From JABDCD01 sp964469525 (GTDB lineage Bacteria; Pseudomonadota; Alphaproteobacteria; Rickettsiales; SXRF01): DNA of 37,779 bases. The DNA lies in assembly GCA_964469525.1 (NCBI GenBank), contig CAYXYU010000015.1, forward strand, positions 1 to 37,779, written 5' to 3'. The notes under the pieces were generated by a model. It searched no databases, was not told where the DNA came from, and saw nothing but the letters and a program-made list of their open reading frames with translations. Both the position numbers and the translations under genes were made by a program. Of the stretch, positions 7,361 through 14,850 are shown piece after piece. The number at the start of each line of letters is the position of its first letter. Within the stretch, counting starts at the first letter, position 1.

Positions 7361-7427
7361 CGCTAAAGCTTTAGCGGTTCCTGCCAGGCATTCCCTCTCT
7401 CTTTTAAGGGAAGGGAAATGCTTTTTT
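7361..7427 (+). terminator. palindrome plus Rho-independent terminator
   Basis: A perfect 16-base palindrome, CGCTAAAGCTTTAGCG (7361-7376), is followed by a second hairpin whose arms are GCATTCCCT (7388-7396) and AGGGAAATGC (7412-7421), with TTTTTT after it. The T tract overlaps the stop codon of the convergent AsmA gene. Confidence 0.75.
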
Positions 7428-9396
7428 AAAGCCCCTTCAGTATACCCTTCAGGTTCTTGATCGTCTCTTTCGGATCCTTGACCTGGTCCTTGAGGCTGCC
7501 GCGGGTATTTTTCAACTTTTCCTTGAACTGCTCGGGATCGGTGATCGCTTCCTTGAGCACCGCGCTGACATCGGGGGCATAGGTGGGATTTTTAAGAGAA
7601 CCGCTGATCAGCACCGGCACGCTGACGCCCGCCTGTGGTCCGGCGGCGGGATCCTGCGACATGCGCATCACTTGCGGCGTCAGGCGGTAGCTGATCGTCT
7701 GCAACGGCAGGTTAACCTGCCCCGCGCCGCTCACGGTCAGCGTCGGGGCTTTCAGCAGCAGATCGCTGTTGGTCAGCACGCCCTGGCTGATCAGGAAGCT
7801 GCCCGAGATGTCGCTGAATTCGGTTTTTCGGCCTGCGGCCGGCGTAAAGGCGCCCTGCACATTACGCATCATGTTGACAAGATCGATACCTTCCAGCGTA
7901 CCACCGGCAATGCTGCCCTGCCCCTTTCCTGCCAGCGCCGCGATTATATCACGCTCGCTGTTGCCGCGGCTGGCCAGGCTGGCCTGCAGCGTTGCCGCGC
8001 CGCTAAAACGGTCGGAAATGTCGAGTGACTTCAGCAGCGGCTCCAGCTGGACTTTGGTCAGCGTAATCTGGCTTTCCAGCATCGGGATGCCTGGCGTGGT
8101 GTCGATGCTTAAAGATATGCTCCCGGCGCCGCCATAGAGGACGGCGTTGGAAATATCACTATTGAAGCGTCCGCGCTCCAGCCGCGCGCGCAGCAGGCTT
8201 TCGCCAATGGCCAAGTCGCGCAGTTTTACCCCATCTGTTTTAATGCCGATGGAAGCATTCACCGCCTTCATCCATGACAGGTCAAACGATTTGGCGCTCC
8301 AGCCCTCCGCCGCCAGGGCGCTGCCGATCAGCAGCCCGCCTCCCGATGTCGCCTGCCGCTGCGGCAGGAACTGATTCAGGTCCAGCATGCCGGTGGTAAG
8401 CTGGGCGGTGATGGACGGGGGCTTGGCGGCATGATCGATTTTAAGATCGCCGGTGGCCTGAACGGTATCCAGCACCAGCTTCATATTCTCGAAGTGGCAG
8501 AACGCCCTCGAGCATTGGGCATCGCCGCTCATATCGAGCTTAAGCGCTGTCGGAGTGGCGATGGGCGTTGCGGACGGATCCACCCAGGTGAGCAATTGTT
8601 TAAGAGACGATGATTTAACGGCAGCTTTGCCGGTGTAATAGGCCCCCTGATCGACCATGCCGTCGGTTTCCATGGAGAGCAGCTCGCTTTGCAGGCTGGC
8701 GCGAATCTGGGTGCGTTTCTTTTCAGCGAAGCTGTACAGGGAGTCGATGGAGGCGGCGATTTTGACGTTGCGCCCATTCCAGATTCCGCTGCCGGCGAGG
8801 GTGAATGGGGAGGCAATGCCTTCCAGTTCCAGTTCGCTATCGAGCTCCTTCAGTTCCCATTTTCCGCCGGTCTGTTCATTGATGTAATTAACGCTTCCGT
8901 CTTCGATCTCCACTTCGCTGAGCAGCAGATCGGGCGGCACGGTGGCTACGCTGCTGGCATCCCGCGCGGCATTTTTATTTTTACCCGCGGCCGGTTGCGC
9001 CTCTGAGAACAGCGTCCAGTTATTCCGGCCCGCTTTGGTGACGTGCAGGTTGATGTGCGGCTGCTTGAGCGTCAGTTCGCGGACATTGAATGTGCCGGAC
9101 AGCAGCGGAAGGATGTCCATCTCGACATGCAGTGAATTCAACGTCATGAAGGGGGAATTAGCGGGAAAGCCTTGCGGGTTGGAGAGCGTCACCTTCTCTG
9201 CCTTGACCATGCCGACAGGAAACAGCCGAACCGAAAGTTCGCCGTCGATAGTGATGTTGCGTCCGGTAGCGGTTCGCAGTTTGTCAATGAGCGGCTGCTT
9301 GTAGGTTTCGGCGGAAATAAACAGCGGCGCCACCAGTGCGGCAACAATCAGCAGTGCCAGGATGCCGACGGCGGCGAGAATAATCTTTTTCAGCAT
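7426..9396 (-). CDS. AsmA family protein
   Basis: The 656-residue AsmA-type protein is anchored in the inner membrane by one N-terminal helix (MLKKIILAAVGILALLIVAA), with the rest predicted in the periplasm. The AsmA N-terminal domain is recognisable from ATGRNITIDGELSVRLFP and LTLKQPHINL; the C-terminal half has the repeated beta-strand pattern and FTPAAGRKTEFSDISGSF segment of the AsmA-2 domain. Members are now viewed as bridge-like proteins affecting phospholipid delivery to the outer membrane. The gene begins three bases after aroC and is the last of a four-gene operon. A second, larger AsmA-like gene is at 19937. Confidence 0.9.
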   Translation of the reverse strand: MLKKIILAAVGILALLIVAALVAPLFISAETYKQPLIDKLRTATGRNITIDGELSVRLFPVGMVKAEKVTLSNPQGFPANSPFMTLNSLHVEMDILPLLSGTFNVRELTLKQPHINLHVTKAGRNNWTLFSEAQPAAGKNKNAARDASSVATVPPDLLLSEVEIEDGSVNYINEQTGGKWELKELDSELELEGIASPFTLAGSGIWNGRNVKIAASIDSLYSFAEKKRTQIRASLQSELLSMETDGMVDQGAYYTGKAAVKSSSLKQLLTWVDPSATPIATPTALKLDMSGDAQCSRAFCHFENMKLVLDTVQATGDLKIDHAAKPPSITAQLTTGMLDLNQFLPQRQATSGGGLLIGSALAAEGWSAKSFDLSWMKAVNASIGIKTDGVKLRDLAIGESLLRARLERGRFNSDISNAVLYGGAGSISLSIDTTPGIPMLESQITLTKVQLEPLLKSLDISDRFSGAATLQASLASRGNSERDIIAALAGKGQGSIAGGTLEGIDLVNMMRNVQGAFTPAAGRKTEFSDISGSFLISQGVLTNSDLLLKAPTLTVSGAGQVNLPLQTISYRLTPQVMRMSQDPAAGPQAGVSVPVLISGSLKNPTYAPDVSAVLKEAITDPEQFKEKLKNTRGSLKDQVKDPKETIKNLKGILKGL

Positions 9397-9399
9397 ATT

Positions 9400-10470
9400 C
9401 TATCCTTTCTGCGCGCGGTGCATGAGCAGGTGGTCGGCCAGCACGCAGGCCAGCATCGCCTCGCCGACCGGCACGGCGCGGATGCCGACGCAGGGATCGT
9501 GCCGGCCCCTGGTGCTGATGGTGGTGTTATTGCCCTGCATATCAACCGTTTCCACTTCCTGCAGGATAGAACTGGTCGGCTTGACGGCGAAGCGCACCAC
9601 CACCGGCTGGCCGCTCGAGATGCCACCCAGTATGCCGCCGGCGTGATTAGAGAGAAAGGTGGTTTTGCCGCCTTTGCTGCGCATGCGGTCGGCATTCTCC
9701 TCGCCGCGCAAGGCAGCGGCGGTGAAGCCATCGCCGATCTCGACGCCCTTGACGGCATTGATGCTCATCATGGCGGCAGCGAGGTCGGCATCGAGTTTTT
9801 TATAGATGGGTGCGCCCAGTCCAGCCGGAACGCCTTCGGCGATGAGTTCAATGACGGCTCCGGTGGAGGAGCCATCTTTACGAATAGCATCCAGCTTCTT
9901 CTCCCAACGCGTGGCAGCCTTGGCATCCGGGCACCAGAAGGGGTTTTTGTCGATTTCCTTCCAATCCCATTGTTTCCGGTCGATTGCATCGTCACCCAGC
10001 TGCACCAGGGCACCGCGGAGGGTAATGCCTTTACCGAGTATCTTGCGTGCGATTGCCCCGGCGGCTACGCGCATGGCGGTTTCGCGCGCGCTGGAGCGCC
10101 CGCCGCCACGGTAATCGCGGATGCCGTATTTCATGAAATAGGTATAATCGGCGTGGCCGGGGCGGAATTTATCCTTGATGGTCTCGTAGTCTTTCGATTT
10201 CTGATCCTCATTGTAAATGATGAGGCTGATCGGTGCTCCGGTAGTCTTGCCTTCGAATACGCCGGAGAGGATTTTTACCGTGTCGCTTTCCTTGCGCTGG
10301 GTGGTATGGCGCGACTGTGCCGGGCGGCGCTTGTCCAGCCAGGGCTGGATATCTTTTTCACTTAAGGCAACAAGCGGCGGAATGCCATCGACTACGCATC
10401 CTATCGCCTCCCCGTGACTTTCGCCCCACGTCGTAAACCGAAACAAGTGGCCGAAAGTGTTGAAGGTCAT
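9400..10470 (-). CDS. aroC: chorismate synthase
   Basis: The last enzyme of the shikimate pathway converts 5-enolpyruvylshikimate-3-phosphate to chorismate using reduced FMN. The 356-residue length is normal. Family signatures are visible: GHLFRFTTWGESHG at the start, DKRRPAQSRHTTQRKE (about residues 46-61), RPGHADYTYFMKYGIRDYRGGGRSSARET (signature 2 region) and SNHAGGILGGISSGQP (signature 3 region). It starts four bases after fabI and ends three bases before the AsmA gene, so the three are cotranscribed. Confidence 0.97.
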   Translation of the reverse strand: MTFNTFGHLFRFTTWGESHGEAIGCVVDGIPPLVALSEKDIQPWLDKRRPAQSRHTTQRKESDTVKILSGVFEGKTTGAPISLIIYNEDQKSKDYETIKDKFRPGHADYTYFMKYGIRDYRGGGRSSARETAMRVAAGAIARKILGKGITLRGALVQLGDDAIDRKQWDWKEIDKNPFWCPDAKAATRWEKKLDAIRKDGSSTGAVIELIAEGVPAGLGAPIYKKLDADLAAAMMSINAVKGVEIGDGFTAAALRGEENADRMRSKGGKTTFLSNHAGGILGGISSGQPVVVRFAVKPTSSILQEVETVDMQGNNTTISTRGRHDPCVGIRAVPVGEAMLACVLADHLLMHRAQKG

Positions 10471-10474
10471 GCTG

Positions 10475-11314
10475 CTACACCGTCGCGATATCCGGCGCGT
10501 CGACGGATTTCATGCCGACGACATGGTAACCGGAGTCGACATGCAGCACTTCGCCGGTGGTGCCCTGCCCCAGCTCTGACAACAGGTACAGCCCGGCACC
10601 ACCGACATCCTCGATGGTGGTATTACGGCCGAGCGGCGAGTTGTACTCATTCCATTTCAGGATATAGCGGAAGTCGCCGATGCCGGAGGCAGCCAGCGTT
10701 TTGACCGGACCCGCCGAGATGGCATTGACACGGATTTTCTGTTTGCCGAGATCGACGGCCAGATACTGCACGCTGGTCTCCAGCGCGGCCTTGGCGATGC
10801 CCATTACATTATAATGCGGCACGACTTTCTCCGCGCCGTAATAGGTCAGCGTCACCAGCGCCCCGCCGGTCGGCATCAAGGCGCTGGCACGGCGGGCGAG
10901 CGCCGTGAAGGAGTAGCAGGAGATGTTCAGCGTCATCAGGAAATTATCGAGCGTGGTGTCGATGTATTTCCCCTTCAGCTCATTCTTGTCGGAATAGGCG
11001 ATGGCGTGCACGAGGAAATCCATTGTTCCCCATGATTTCCGCAATTGATCGAACACGGCGTCCATGCTGGCGGTGTCGGTGACGTCGCAGGGCAGGATGA
11101 TGCTGGAGTTAACGGACGCCGCGAGCGGGCGGACGCGTTTTTCCAGCGCCTCGCCCTGATAGGTGAAGGCCAGCTCGGCGCCCTGGGCAGCCAGATACCT
11201 GGTAATACCCCAGGCCAGCGACTTGTCATTGGCCACGCCCATAATCAGGCCACGTTTGCCGGCCATCAGCGTGCCGGTCGGCACGCTGGGCTCTCTCCCC
11301 GCTTCCTCGTTCAT
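10475..11314 (-). CDS. fabI: enoyl-[acyl-carrier-protein] reductase (NADH)
   Basis: This short-chain dehydrogenase-type enzyme catalyses the last reduction in each round of fatty acid elongation. It has the FabI cofactor loop GKRGLIMGVANDKSLAWGI and the catalytic Tyr-(X)6-Lys in YNVMGIAK, followed by VNAISAGPVKTLAASGI. Residues around 190-200 fit a classic FabI rather than FabV or FabL. The ATG at 11314 gives 279 residues but has no ribosome binding site. An in-frame GTG at 11284, preceded by GGGGAGAG, would give 269 residues and is equally possible. It lies 15 bases after the lipoprotein gene. Confidence 0.95.
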   Translation of the reverse strand: MNEEAGREPSVPTGTLMAGKRGLIMGVANDKSLAWGITRYLAAQGAELAFTYQGEALEKRVRPLAASVNSSIILPCDVTDTASMDAVFDQLRKSWGTMDFLVHAIAYSDKNELKGKYIDTTLDNFLMTLNISCYSFTALARRASALMPTGGALVTLTYYGAEKVVPHYNVMGIAKAALETSVQYLAVDLGKQKIRVNAISAGPVKTLAASGIGDFRYILKWNEYNSPLGRNTTIEDVGGAGLYLLSELGQGTTGEVLHVDSGYHVVGMKSVDAPDIATV

Positions 11315-11329
11315 CCGGTCAGCTTCGGC

Positions 11330-11833
11330 TTACTGAACGATCTGCCAGGTGCCGTCAGGCTGGCGGCAGGCCTTGCCATATCCCTGCTCTTTCTGCCCGC
11401 CGACCACGATGGTCTGACTGTATTCACGGCAATACTGGCCCTGTGCATTCTGGTAATAGTTGGAAGGGGTGATGGTGCCATGATTGCCGGACTGCGGATT
11501 GCGCCATGGCAGGGTCTGGCCCGGCTGGGCCGTTTCCATCGCGCGTTGCGAAGCTGCGTTATAGGCCGCCATGTCGGCGCGGTCGAGCGACTGGCCGATC
11601 GAACTGCCGATCATGCCACCGAGCAGGGCGCCGCCAATGGTGGCCGCCGTCTTACCGGCGCCGCCGCCCATGGTGCTGCCGATGACGCCGCCGCCGATGG
11701 CGCCGGCCACCGTGCCGATATCCTGTTTATTGATCGAGCCCCCGCTCATGGCACCGGAACCCGGAGGACCCTGCTGGCACGCGGCAAGCATGGCGGCAAT
11801 TGATATGAGCGCAATAGCGGAAGTATTTTTCAT
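11330..11833 (-). CDS. glycine-zipper lipoprotein, 17-kDa surface antigen-like
   Basis: The N-terminus (MKNTSAIALISIAAMLAACQQ) is a lipoprotein signal peptide with lipobox LAAC; Cys19 is the likely lipidated residue. A glycine-zipper pair follows (GTVAGAIGGGVIGS and ATIGGALLGGMIGSSIG, about residues 40-82), as in the rickettsial 17-kDa antigen and SlyB families. The C-terminal domain contains LPWRNPQSGNHGTITP and YCREYSQTI, also typical of that family. The mature protein probably sits in the outer membrane. It is the first gene of the fabI-aroC-AsmA operon and is divergent from the methyltransferase gene. Confidence 0.9.
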   Translation of the reverse strand: MKNTSAIALISIAAMLAACQQGPPGSGAMSGGSINKQDIGTVAGAIGGGVIGSTMGGGAGKTAATIGGALLGGMIGSSIGQSLDRADMAAYNAASQRAMETAQPGQTLPWRNPQSGNHGTITPSNYYQNAQGQYCREYSQTIVVGGQKEQGYGKACRQPDGTWQIVQ

Positions 11834-11947
11834 ATTCTTATCCTTACGTTGATACAGTTACGACAAGGGATCCCATATATCCCACAAACCGAATGCGTTG
11901 GCAACACTCAAGCGTCAATTACGTGACTGATACGATTCAGATTTCCC

Positions 11948-11976
11948 TTATCTCCGCCTTCATCCTAGGTTATAAT
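11948..11976 (+). promoter_or_regulatory. candidate promoter of the SUMT gene
   Basis: A perfect TATAAT (11971-11976) lies 29 bases before the start codon in the 172-base divergent spacer. A -35 element at 17-base spacing (TTATCT, 11948-11953) is weak. An AAGAGGAAT ribosome binding site precedes the ATG. Confidence 0.35.
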
Positions 11977-12005
11977 TATTCCTTAACAAAATACTTAAGA
12001 GGAAT

Positions 12006-12818
12006 ATGCCCAAGGGTAAAGTATCACTCGTCGGGGCCGGTCCCGGCGATCCTGAGCTACTGACGGTCAAGGCGGTGAAAGCGCTGCAGCGCGCCGATGC
12101 GGTCGTCTATGACCGACTGGTAGCGGAGCCCATCCTGGCGCTGATCCCGCGCGGTGTTCCGCGTTTCTTCGCCGGAAAATCCTGCAAGGAAAAAGCGATG
12201 ACGCAGGAGGAGATCAACGCGCTGCTGGTGACGCTGGCGAAGAAAGGCCAGCACGTGGTGCGGCTCAAGGGCGGCGACCCGTTCCTGTTCGGGCGTGGCG
12301 GCGAGGAAGCGCTGGAGCTGGTAAAGCATGGGATTGCGTTTGAGATTATCCCCGGCGTTACTTCGGCGCAGGGTTGCGCCGCCTATGCGGGAATACCTTT
12401 GACCCACCGGATGCTGGCCGGCGGCGTGCGGTATATCACCGGTCATCGCGTCACAGAGGAGGAAACCCGCCAGCCGCTCGAACTCAACTGGAAAAGCCTC
12501 GCCGATCCGGAGACGACGCTGGTGGTCTATATGGGGCTGGCCAATTTAGGCATCATTGCGGGGAAGCTTATCGAGCATGGGCTGCCCGCCGATTTCCCCG
12601 CCGCTGCCATCGCCTCCGGCACCACGCCGGGACAAAAGGTTATTTTATCGACATTACAGCATATTAGCCAAAAGGTGTCCGAGGCGGGACTGGAGCCGCC
12701 GACCATGGTGATTATCGGCAAAGTGGCCGCGCTGGCTAAGGATCTGGCGTGGTTCCGCCCGGGAGGGGTTGAAAATAGCGAATATTTTCAGCAGCATGTC
12801 ACAAAATTGTCATATTAA
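12006..12818 (+). CDS. cobA: uroporphyrinogen-III C-methyltransferase
   Basis: This S-adenosylmethionine-dependent enzyme methylates uroporphyrinogen III twice to precorrin-2, the branch point toward siroheme and cobalamin. The 270-residue product is the single-domain form, without the dehydrogenase/ferrochelatase part of CysG. Motifs are VGAGPGDPELLTVKA at the start, VVYDRLV (about 33-39), VRLKGGDPFLFGRGGEE (about 84-100) and IIPGVTSAQGCAAYAGIPLTHR. Its product could feed the B12 needed by the methylmalonyl-CoA mutase at 32770, although no other cobalamin gene is here. An AAGAGGAAT ribosome binding site supports the start. Confidence 0.94.
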   Translation: MPKGKVSLVGAGPGDPELLTVKAVKALQRADAVVYDRLVAEPILALIPRGVPRFFAGKSCKEKAMTQEEINALLVTLAKKGQHVVRLKGGDPFLFGRGGEEALELVKHGIAFEIIPGVTSAQGCAAYAGIPLTHRMLAGGVRYITGHRVTEEETRQPLELNWKSLADPETTLVVYMGLANLGIIAGKLIEHGLPADFPAAAIASGTTPGQKVILSTLQHISQKVSEAGLEPPTMVIIGKVAALAKDLAWFRPGGVENSEYFQQHVTKLSY

Positions 12819-12892
12819 TGACGTTGCGCGGACCGGATAAGCTATTATAAACTGATAATATGAGTGATACTGCCCTTGAAGGATGTGCTGCC

Positions 12893-13330
12893 ATGAATGA
12901 CCCGGTGGAAAAAGAATTCCGCCGCAAGAACCAATGGTATTCCTTTACCGGCCATTTGTATGCCGCTGTCGGCGGCGCGGCGTTTATCGGGCTGCTCGGC
13001 ATGATTGCCAGCTCCCTTGTGAAGGTGGCGGCAGGCGGGGTAGCCGGAGCGGAAGCCGCGCTTATTTTCAGCAGTCCTGCCCCCATGCTGGCGATGGGGG
13101 GGTTGATGGTGCTCGGCACTGCGTGCGTCTGGATGGCGCAGCGCGAGTTTACCGAGCTGAAGTGCATCGGGGATGAACACCTCGCCATTCAAAATGCGAG
13201 AAAGCTCCAGTCGGAAGTGCAGATCACAAAAGCGGTGGAGCATTCTCAGAACAGCCGTGCCGACGGCAAGTCGTGGGTAAGTGTCGTTAATCCCGGCCAA
13301 CAGGCTGCCAACCAGCAGCACGCGCGTTGA
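12893..13330 (+). CDS. unknown small membrane protein with two predicted helices
   Basis: I do not recognise this 145-residue protein. It has a short charged N-terminus (MNDPVEKEFRRKNQWYSF), a hydrophobic segment from about GHLYAAVGGAAFIGLLGM, a second hydrophobic region around APMLAMGGLMVLGTACV, and a hydrophilic C-terminus rich in Gln, Ser and Ala. The ATG at 12893 is chosen because GAAGGA lies nine bases upstream; an ATG 11 codons earlier has no such site. It follows cobA on the same strand by 74 bases and may be cotranscribed. Confidence 0.7.
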   Translation: MNDPVEKEFRRKNQWYSFTGHLYAAVGGAAFIGLLGMIASSLVKVAAGGVAGAEAALIFSSPAPMLAMGGLMVLGTACVWMAQREFTELKCIGDEHLAIQNARKLQSEVQITKAVEHSQNSRADGKSWVSVVNPGQQAANQQHAR

Positions 13331-13345
13331 TCCTGCCATTTCTTT

Positions 13346-13400
13346 GTCATTCTGAGACAAGTCTTAAGAAACAGATCCTTCGCTCCGCTCAGGATGACAT
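13346..13400. repeat. dispersed inverted repeat (GTCATTCTGAG class) at the end of the oxidase-like gene
   Basis: The arms are GTCATTCTGAG (13346-13356) and CTCAGGATGAC (13389-13399), with CAGATCCTTCGCTCCG between. It is the same class as 3194-3279. The minus-strand gene runs into it and takes its last 11 codons and stop from it. Confidence 0.85.
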
Positions 13401-14740
13401 AACACTGCCCGAGCAATTACCACCACGAACATGAAGCCGCCGATGATGGCGAGCAGTCCGCCGAGGCCCATGAAACCCATGGCGGCGCGGGCGCCGGCGT
13501 CGGCAGCTTCCAGCCCGCCGGGGGTTTTGCGCAGTACGCCGTAGCCGCCCGACCAGGCGAGGCCGGAGATATGCATGATCTGCCCGACTCCATAAACAAT
13601 CGGCTGCCAGAAGGCGAGTCGCCAGCCGCTTGCATCGCGGTAGTCGAAATGCGGCAGCAGCCAGTAGGCGGCGCCCATGAAGGCGAGCGTGACGCCGACG
13701 ATCGAGCCGTGGTAATGCGCCGGGATGACGACGTTCTGCCCCTCGATCAGCAATCCGAGCACACCGCCATAAAGAAAGAGTAGCACGGACATTAAGAGTG
13801 CCGCCCAAAGAGCGCGCCGGTTGCTTTTGCGTGTGTTGCGGCTGTTCCACAGGCTTGGAATCAACGCCAGTGACAGGATGGTGGGTGCGATGCCGTTTGC
13901 GATGATCATCTGCCAGGTGAAGAACTGGCGGTGCTCCATCGAGGCGACGTCATAGAGCAGGTAGGCCAGCGGCGTCAGGAGGACGGCAATCAGGCCGATG
14001 GAGAAGAGGAAATAAAGGAATGCCTGAGGTTGCGGAGAGTTCCCCTCCATCCCGCCTTCCCCCACAAGGGGGGAAGGAGAAGAAAGAGTGCGCATCAGCA
14101 CCAGCCATACGACCAGCAGCAGCTGCGTATGCAAAAACTGCAACACATGCCCGCCGCCCCAGAAGGCCATCTCGTAATATTGTTGGCCGTCGATCACCGG
14201 GGGCATCTGCTGGTGCGACCAGATGAAAGCCATGGCGCTCATCAGCGCAATCAGCCCGGCGGTAAACAGGCCGAAGCGTTGCGCACCGTTAAACATGCTT
14301 CCCTGTGCGGGAGAGGAAAATAACTTCACCAGCATTAGCGCCACGCCGATGAACAGCAGGGACAGGCCGAGGAAGAAAACCGGGCTGGTGATGACCGGGA
14401 TGTAATTGCTCATCAAAGCTACGGCATGCGGATCGAGTGGCGAGAGGGTGATGCCAAGCGTACCGAGCGCGAAGCAGATCAGCGCCGCTTCCTCCAGATA
14501 AGGAAAGAGCTGTTTAGTCCCTGCCGTCATCACGCTCCACAGCAGGCAGGCGATAGCCAGAAACCATACCAGCACGGACAGATCGACATGCACCACCAGC
14601 GCTTCGTGGAACAGATGGTCGAGTCCCATGGCCTTGAACACCGGCGCGCGCGCCACTACCAGCACCAACGAAAATAGTCCGGCAATAGCCAGCGCAGCTG
14701 TGCCAATAAGGAGCCACCAGCGGGAGAGGGGTTTGTTCAT
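13364..14740 (-). CDS. heme-copper oxidase subunit I-like membrane protein
   Basis: The 458-residue protein has about 12 hydrophobic helices and resembles the catalytic subunit of B/C-type heme-copper oxidases. Candidate metal ligands are His51 (HEALVVHVDL), His198 in WGGGHVLQF, and the His-x-His pair 342/344 in PAHYHGSIVG followed by FMGAAYWLLP. The His-His pair expected in helix VII is not obvious; the nearest segment reads MEHRQFFTW (270-271 His-Arg). The usual Tyr four residues after His198 is Phe. No subunit II or III gene is nearby. It may be a divergent oxidase or a non-catalytic relative. Residues about 220-239 and the tail from about 448 are translated palindromic repeat. It is divergent from ctaA. 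Confidence 0.7.
   Translation of the reverse strand: MNKPLSRWWLLIGTAALAIAGLFSLVLVVARAPVFKAMGLDHLFHEALVVHVDLSVLVWFLAIACLLWSVMTAGTKQLFPYLEEAALICFALGTLGITLSPLDPHAVALMSNYIPVITSPVFFLGLSLLFIGVALMLVKLFSSPAQGSMFNGAQRFGLFTAGLIALMSAMAFIWSHQQMPPVIDGQQYYEMAFWGGGHVLQFLHTQLLLVVWLVLMRTLSSPSPLVGEGGMEGNSPQPQAFLYFLFSIGLIAVLLTPLAYLLYDVASMEHRQFFTWQMIIANGIAPTILSLALIPSLWNSRNTRKSNRRALWAALLMSVLLFLYGGVLGLLIEGQNVVIPAHYHGSIVGVTLAFMGAAYWLLPHFDYRDASGWRLAFWQPIVYGVGQIMHISGLAWSGGYGVLRKTPGGLEAADAGARAAMGFMGLGGLLAIIGGFMFVVVIARAVLCHPERSEGSVS
14055..14077. repeat. palindromic repeat inside the oxidase-like coding sequence
   Basis: CCTTCCCCC (14055-14063) and GGGGGGAAGG (14068-14077) form a hairpin with loop ACAA. In the gene's frame the surrounding 60 bases read SPSPLVGEGGMEGNSPQP, a hydrophilic loop between two membrane helices. 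Confidence 0.8.
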
Positions 14741-14759
14741 AGAAGTATCTCATCCTTTA

Positions 14760-14830
14760 TCGTCATGCCCGCGTAGGCGGGCATCCAGATTTTATAATAG
14801 ACTAGATTCCCGCTTTCGCGGGAATGACGG
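14760..14830. repeat. dispersed palindromic repeat pair in the divergent promoter region
   Basis: GTCATGCCCGCGTAGGCGGGCAT (14762 onward) is paired with ATTCCCGCTTTCGCGGGAATGAC (to 14828). The AT-rich centre contains TATAAT at 14793-14798. It fills most of the 110 bases between the starts of the oxidase-like gene and ctaA, so any promoters must lie in or beside it. Confidence 0.85.
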
Positions 14831-14850
14831 TTCTTTTATAGTGATCGTCA

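Noticed and set aside
9172..10365. 397-codon plus-strand frame
   Set aside because: It is antisense to the AsmA gene and aroC, whose families are clear; it is a GC-rich shadow frame.
11045..11803. 252-codon plus-strand frame
   Set aside because: It is antisense to fabI and the lipoprotein gene, with no ribosome binding site or recognisable motif.
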